A stretch of DNA of 64,000 nucleotides from Mytilus trossulus (Eukaryota; Mollusca; Bivalvia; Mytilida; Mytilidae). The stretch is taken from NCBI RefSeq assembly GCF_036588685.1, contig NC_086378.1, positions 33,891,578 through 33,955,577 of the forward strand, written 5' to 3'. A program made the position numbers and the translations under genes. The notes beneath the pieces are model-generated. The model was not told the origin of the DNA, ran no database searches, and worked only from the letters and a program-made list of their open reading frames with translations. Shown piece after piece: positions 60,572 through 64,000 of the stretch (the stretch's first letter is position 1; each line of letters opens with the position of its first letter).

Positions 60572-60599
60572 GTTTGTGAAGTTATAAACTTCAGACTGT

Positions 60600-60975
<376 letters not shown>

Positions 60976-61027
60976 GTTACTGGTTTGATAATCAAATAAG
61001 TAATGGTGAAAAATTATTTTCAATTTG

Positions 61028-61190
61028 TTTATATACTGGGCAAAACGGATTGAAAGATTTTATTAAACGCGAACCTCGGAGAGAGCACCCATAACATGTT
61101 GAATGTTCGGTAGCCTAACTGCTCGCAGAGAGCTTCGTTCTGATTGGTGTATAATAAAAACATCGTTCAATCCGTTTAGTGGGTATATAA
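61028..61190. promoter_or_regulatory. Divergent H2A/H2B promoter (R3)
   Basis: TATA at 61028-61035 (H2B) and 61184-61190 (H2A); CCAAT and both TTCAATCCG elements intact. Confidence 0.85.
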
Positions 61191-61245
61191 GCTAAATTTT
61201 GAAGAAAAATTGTATCACTTTACTCAGTGTCGATCAACCAAATAG

Positions 61246-61629
<384 letters not shown>

Positions 61630-61662
61630 AAAGTGGATATATCGGATTACTCACTTAACAAC

Positions 61663-61678
61663 GGCCCTTTTCAGGGCC
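61663..61678 (+). terminator. H2A mRNA 3' stem-loop (R3)
   Basis: Canonical stem-loop; the downstream purine element reads CAAAAGAG, one A short. Confidence 0.95.
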
Positions 61679-62719
61679 ACCAATATTTTTCAAAAGAGTC
61701 TAAAATTGTTGTACATCTTAGTAATACTTTATTCCCCATACATAATTGAAAAAAATATATTCTACTACATAACAAATAAAAAATGTCTAAAATATAAATG
61801 TCCCTTCTTCCGTGATTCTTCTTTTCTTCTCTCTCTAACGCATCCCATTTAAGTACAGTTCTTATAGCATAACACTAAGTCTAGTAACTTTTTCAGTCTT
61901 CTTCATCAGAACATTTATTGTCGTACTTTCTGACTCTTTGAACCCACAAGTAGCTCAGTTAAATCATATAATGTTTGTCGGGGGGAAAAAAAACCACTGA
62001 TAGTATTTATATTTAATACTAGTCTGCTCTCTTCTTTCTCTCTCTTGGTTATTGATGCGAGCATGCTTAGATTCATCTGAGAAGGTGTGTGGTTTTTTTT
62101 TATTATTATAATTATTTATAGTTTTTGTTAACATTATCTCTTTCGTCAACACTTTTATATATGATATGTACTTTCCATTCTTTTCCTTTTTCCATTTTTT
62201 TCAGCATCTCTCTCTCTGTCTTTCTGTCTTTATTTAGTTATTGTTTGTGTATTAAAGATGTGGAATTGATGTAAGCACACCGACAATCAGACAATGTGAC
62301 AAATGTGCCCAGCCCAAATGAAAATCATACCACATCTTCTTTTTTTATATTAAATATACATAAATATGACATAATACAACAATAAAGAAACTCAGCCGAT
62401 CCGCACAATGTCATGTCGGGAATGTGTAATTCCATTTGTTTCTGTTTTTTTATTTTTATTTCGCTTTGTTTGTGTTATAACTGCATTTTATTTTTATTTT
62501 TTCCTGTTTTTATTTTTCGTTCCTTTCCTTAATGTTTCTGCATGTATTTTGACCTTTTTTCATTATTATTATTTTTCTTCTTCAGATTTATCATATTGAA
62601 ACCGTGACACTAATTTACTATTGTTGAGCTATGAGGGATGATCAGAAACTGTAATTATGAATGAAAAAAGGGGGCATTTTTACTGTCAGCTTGGGTTGAG
62701 CAGTTTTTCAGTAAAAAAT

Positions 62720-63337
<618 letters not shown>

Positions 63338-63366
63338 GAAGTGTGATTTTTTCACCAAAACATAAC

Positions 63367-63382
63367 GGCCCTTTTCAGGGCC
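63367..63382 (+). terminator. H3 mRNA 3' stem-loop (R3)
   Basis: Canonical 16-nt histone stem-loop. Confidence 0.96.
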
Positions 63383-63459
63383 ACCAATATTTTTCAAAAA
63401 GAATCTATAAATTGTTGTACATGAAAATTAGAAACATAGCCGAACCCCTCTTTTCCCCA

Positions 63460-63474
63460 TCTCTCTCTCTCTCT
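63460..63474 (-). repeat. GA tract beyond H3, inverted (R3)
   Basis: 15 nt, read as TC on the plus strand. Confidence 0.93.
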
Positions 63475-64000
63475 TTTATTTCTTCTTGTTGAATCCATCT
63501 ATATGCAAAGCAATACATAGACAAAAAATAAATTTTATGATATATATATACACACAAGTCTCATCACAAAAAAAAGGGGGGTGTTTGTTTATCATGGTAC
63601 ATGTATGTCCTTTGTGTAGAATATTAAATAGTACATTATATAAAAAAAGATCAACATATAAATGTTTCTATCTGTACTTCTGTTCTTTTCTTTTCTTCGC
63701 TTGTTTTGTCTTGTCTTCTTTTGATGTATTATTTACACCAGTAGTCTAGACCAAAGAAAGAGAACCACCAACTGGCCAAAATATAACCTTTTTTTTTAAG
63801 TTAGAGTTTAAATATCTTGTATAATTCATTAATTTGAATATTTCTTTTAGAAAAGCTGATATTACAGGGTACTTTTATCAAAAATTTAGAGCTCTTTTTC
63901 AGTCAGAATTGTAAAGAATTTTTTTATCATGTATGTAGTAATATATTTTGTCCACTTTAGAGTCTTGTCTTGCTGCTAGTTAACAAAATCATGAAATTTC
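63475..64000. other. H4-H3 spacer, inverted, cut by window end (R3)
   Basis: Noncoding B-type spacer beyond the H3 GA tract; one small change near 63610 (CCTTTGTGT for CCTTGTGTGT). The next H4 is outside the window. Confidence 0.8.

Overview
The window is a eukaryotic tandem array of replication-dependent core histone genes and contains nothing else I can support as a gene. One unit of about 5.6 kb carries one copy each of H4, H3, H2A and H2B, in that order along the + strand. H4, H3 and H2A are on the minus strand and H2B is on the plus strand. The genes have no introns, and each is followed by the 16-nt histone mRNA 3' stem-loop and a purine-rich downstream element. The H2A and H2B protein sequences (H2A ending KKTQKAAK, H2B ending KYTSSK), the absence of H1 from every unit and the AT-rich spacers all point to a bivalve mollusc. 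A mussel (Mytilus-like) is my best guess; this rests on remembered family sequences and on the known mussel habit of keeping core quartets apart from H1.

Layout. Units U1-U9 and part of U10 run in direct orientation from 1 to 52580. A 100-N gap (52581-52680) follows, and then the array continues in the opposite orientation (R1 partial, R2 complete, R3 partial) to 64000. A second 100-N gap (30082-30181) lies inside U6. There are 12 H4, 11 H3, 11 H2A and 11 H2B copies: 39 have intact reading frames and 6 are disrupted by 1-2 nt indels (H2B of U8; H4 of R1; H2B, H2A and H3 of R2; H2B of R3).

Two subfamilies are present. Units left of the first gap (A-type, U1 to the H4 half of U6) are nearly identical to each other. 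They have poly-G runs of 22-30, a 24-nt GA tract and a 27-31-nt GA tract. Everything right of that gap (B-type) has poly-G of 14-15, GA tracts of 10 and 15 nt, a shorter H4-H3 spacer and the same set of synonymous changes in H4, H2A and H2B. The switch from A to B falls within the gap.

How it works. H2A and H2B share a 276-bp divergent promoter with a TATA box at each end. H4 has its own TATA/CCAAT promoter. H3 has three CCAAT boxes and no clear TATA. H2B and the next H4 converge across a spacer that holds a conserved 58-nt foldback and an A11-Gn-(GA)n block. All four core histones are supplied in equal gene dosage for S-phase chromatin assembly.

The spacers (about 1.5 kb H4-H3, 1.0 kb H3-H2A, 0.8 kb H2B-H4) hold no rRNA, tRNA, H1 or transposon that I can recognise. 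Both gaps and the concentration of indels next to the second gap suggest that the joins, including the inversion, are partly an assembly product.
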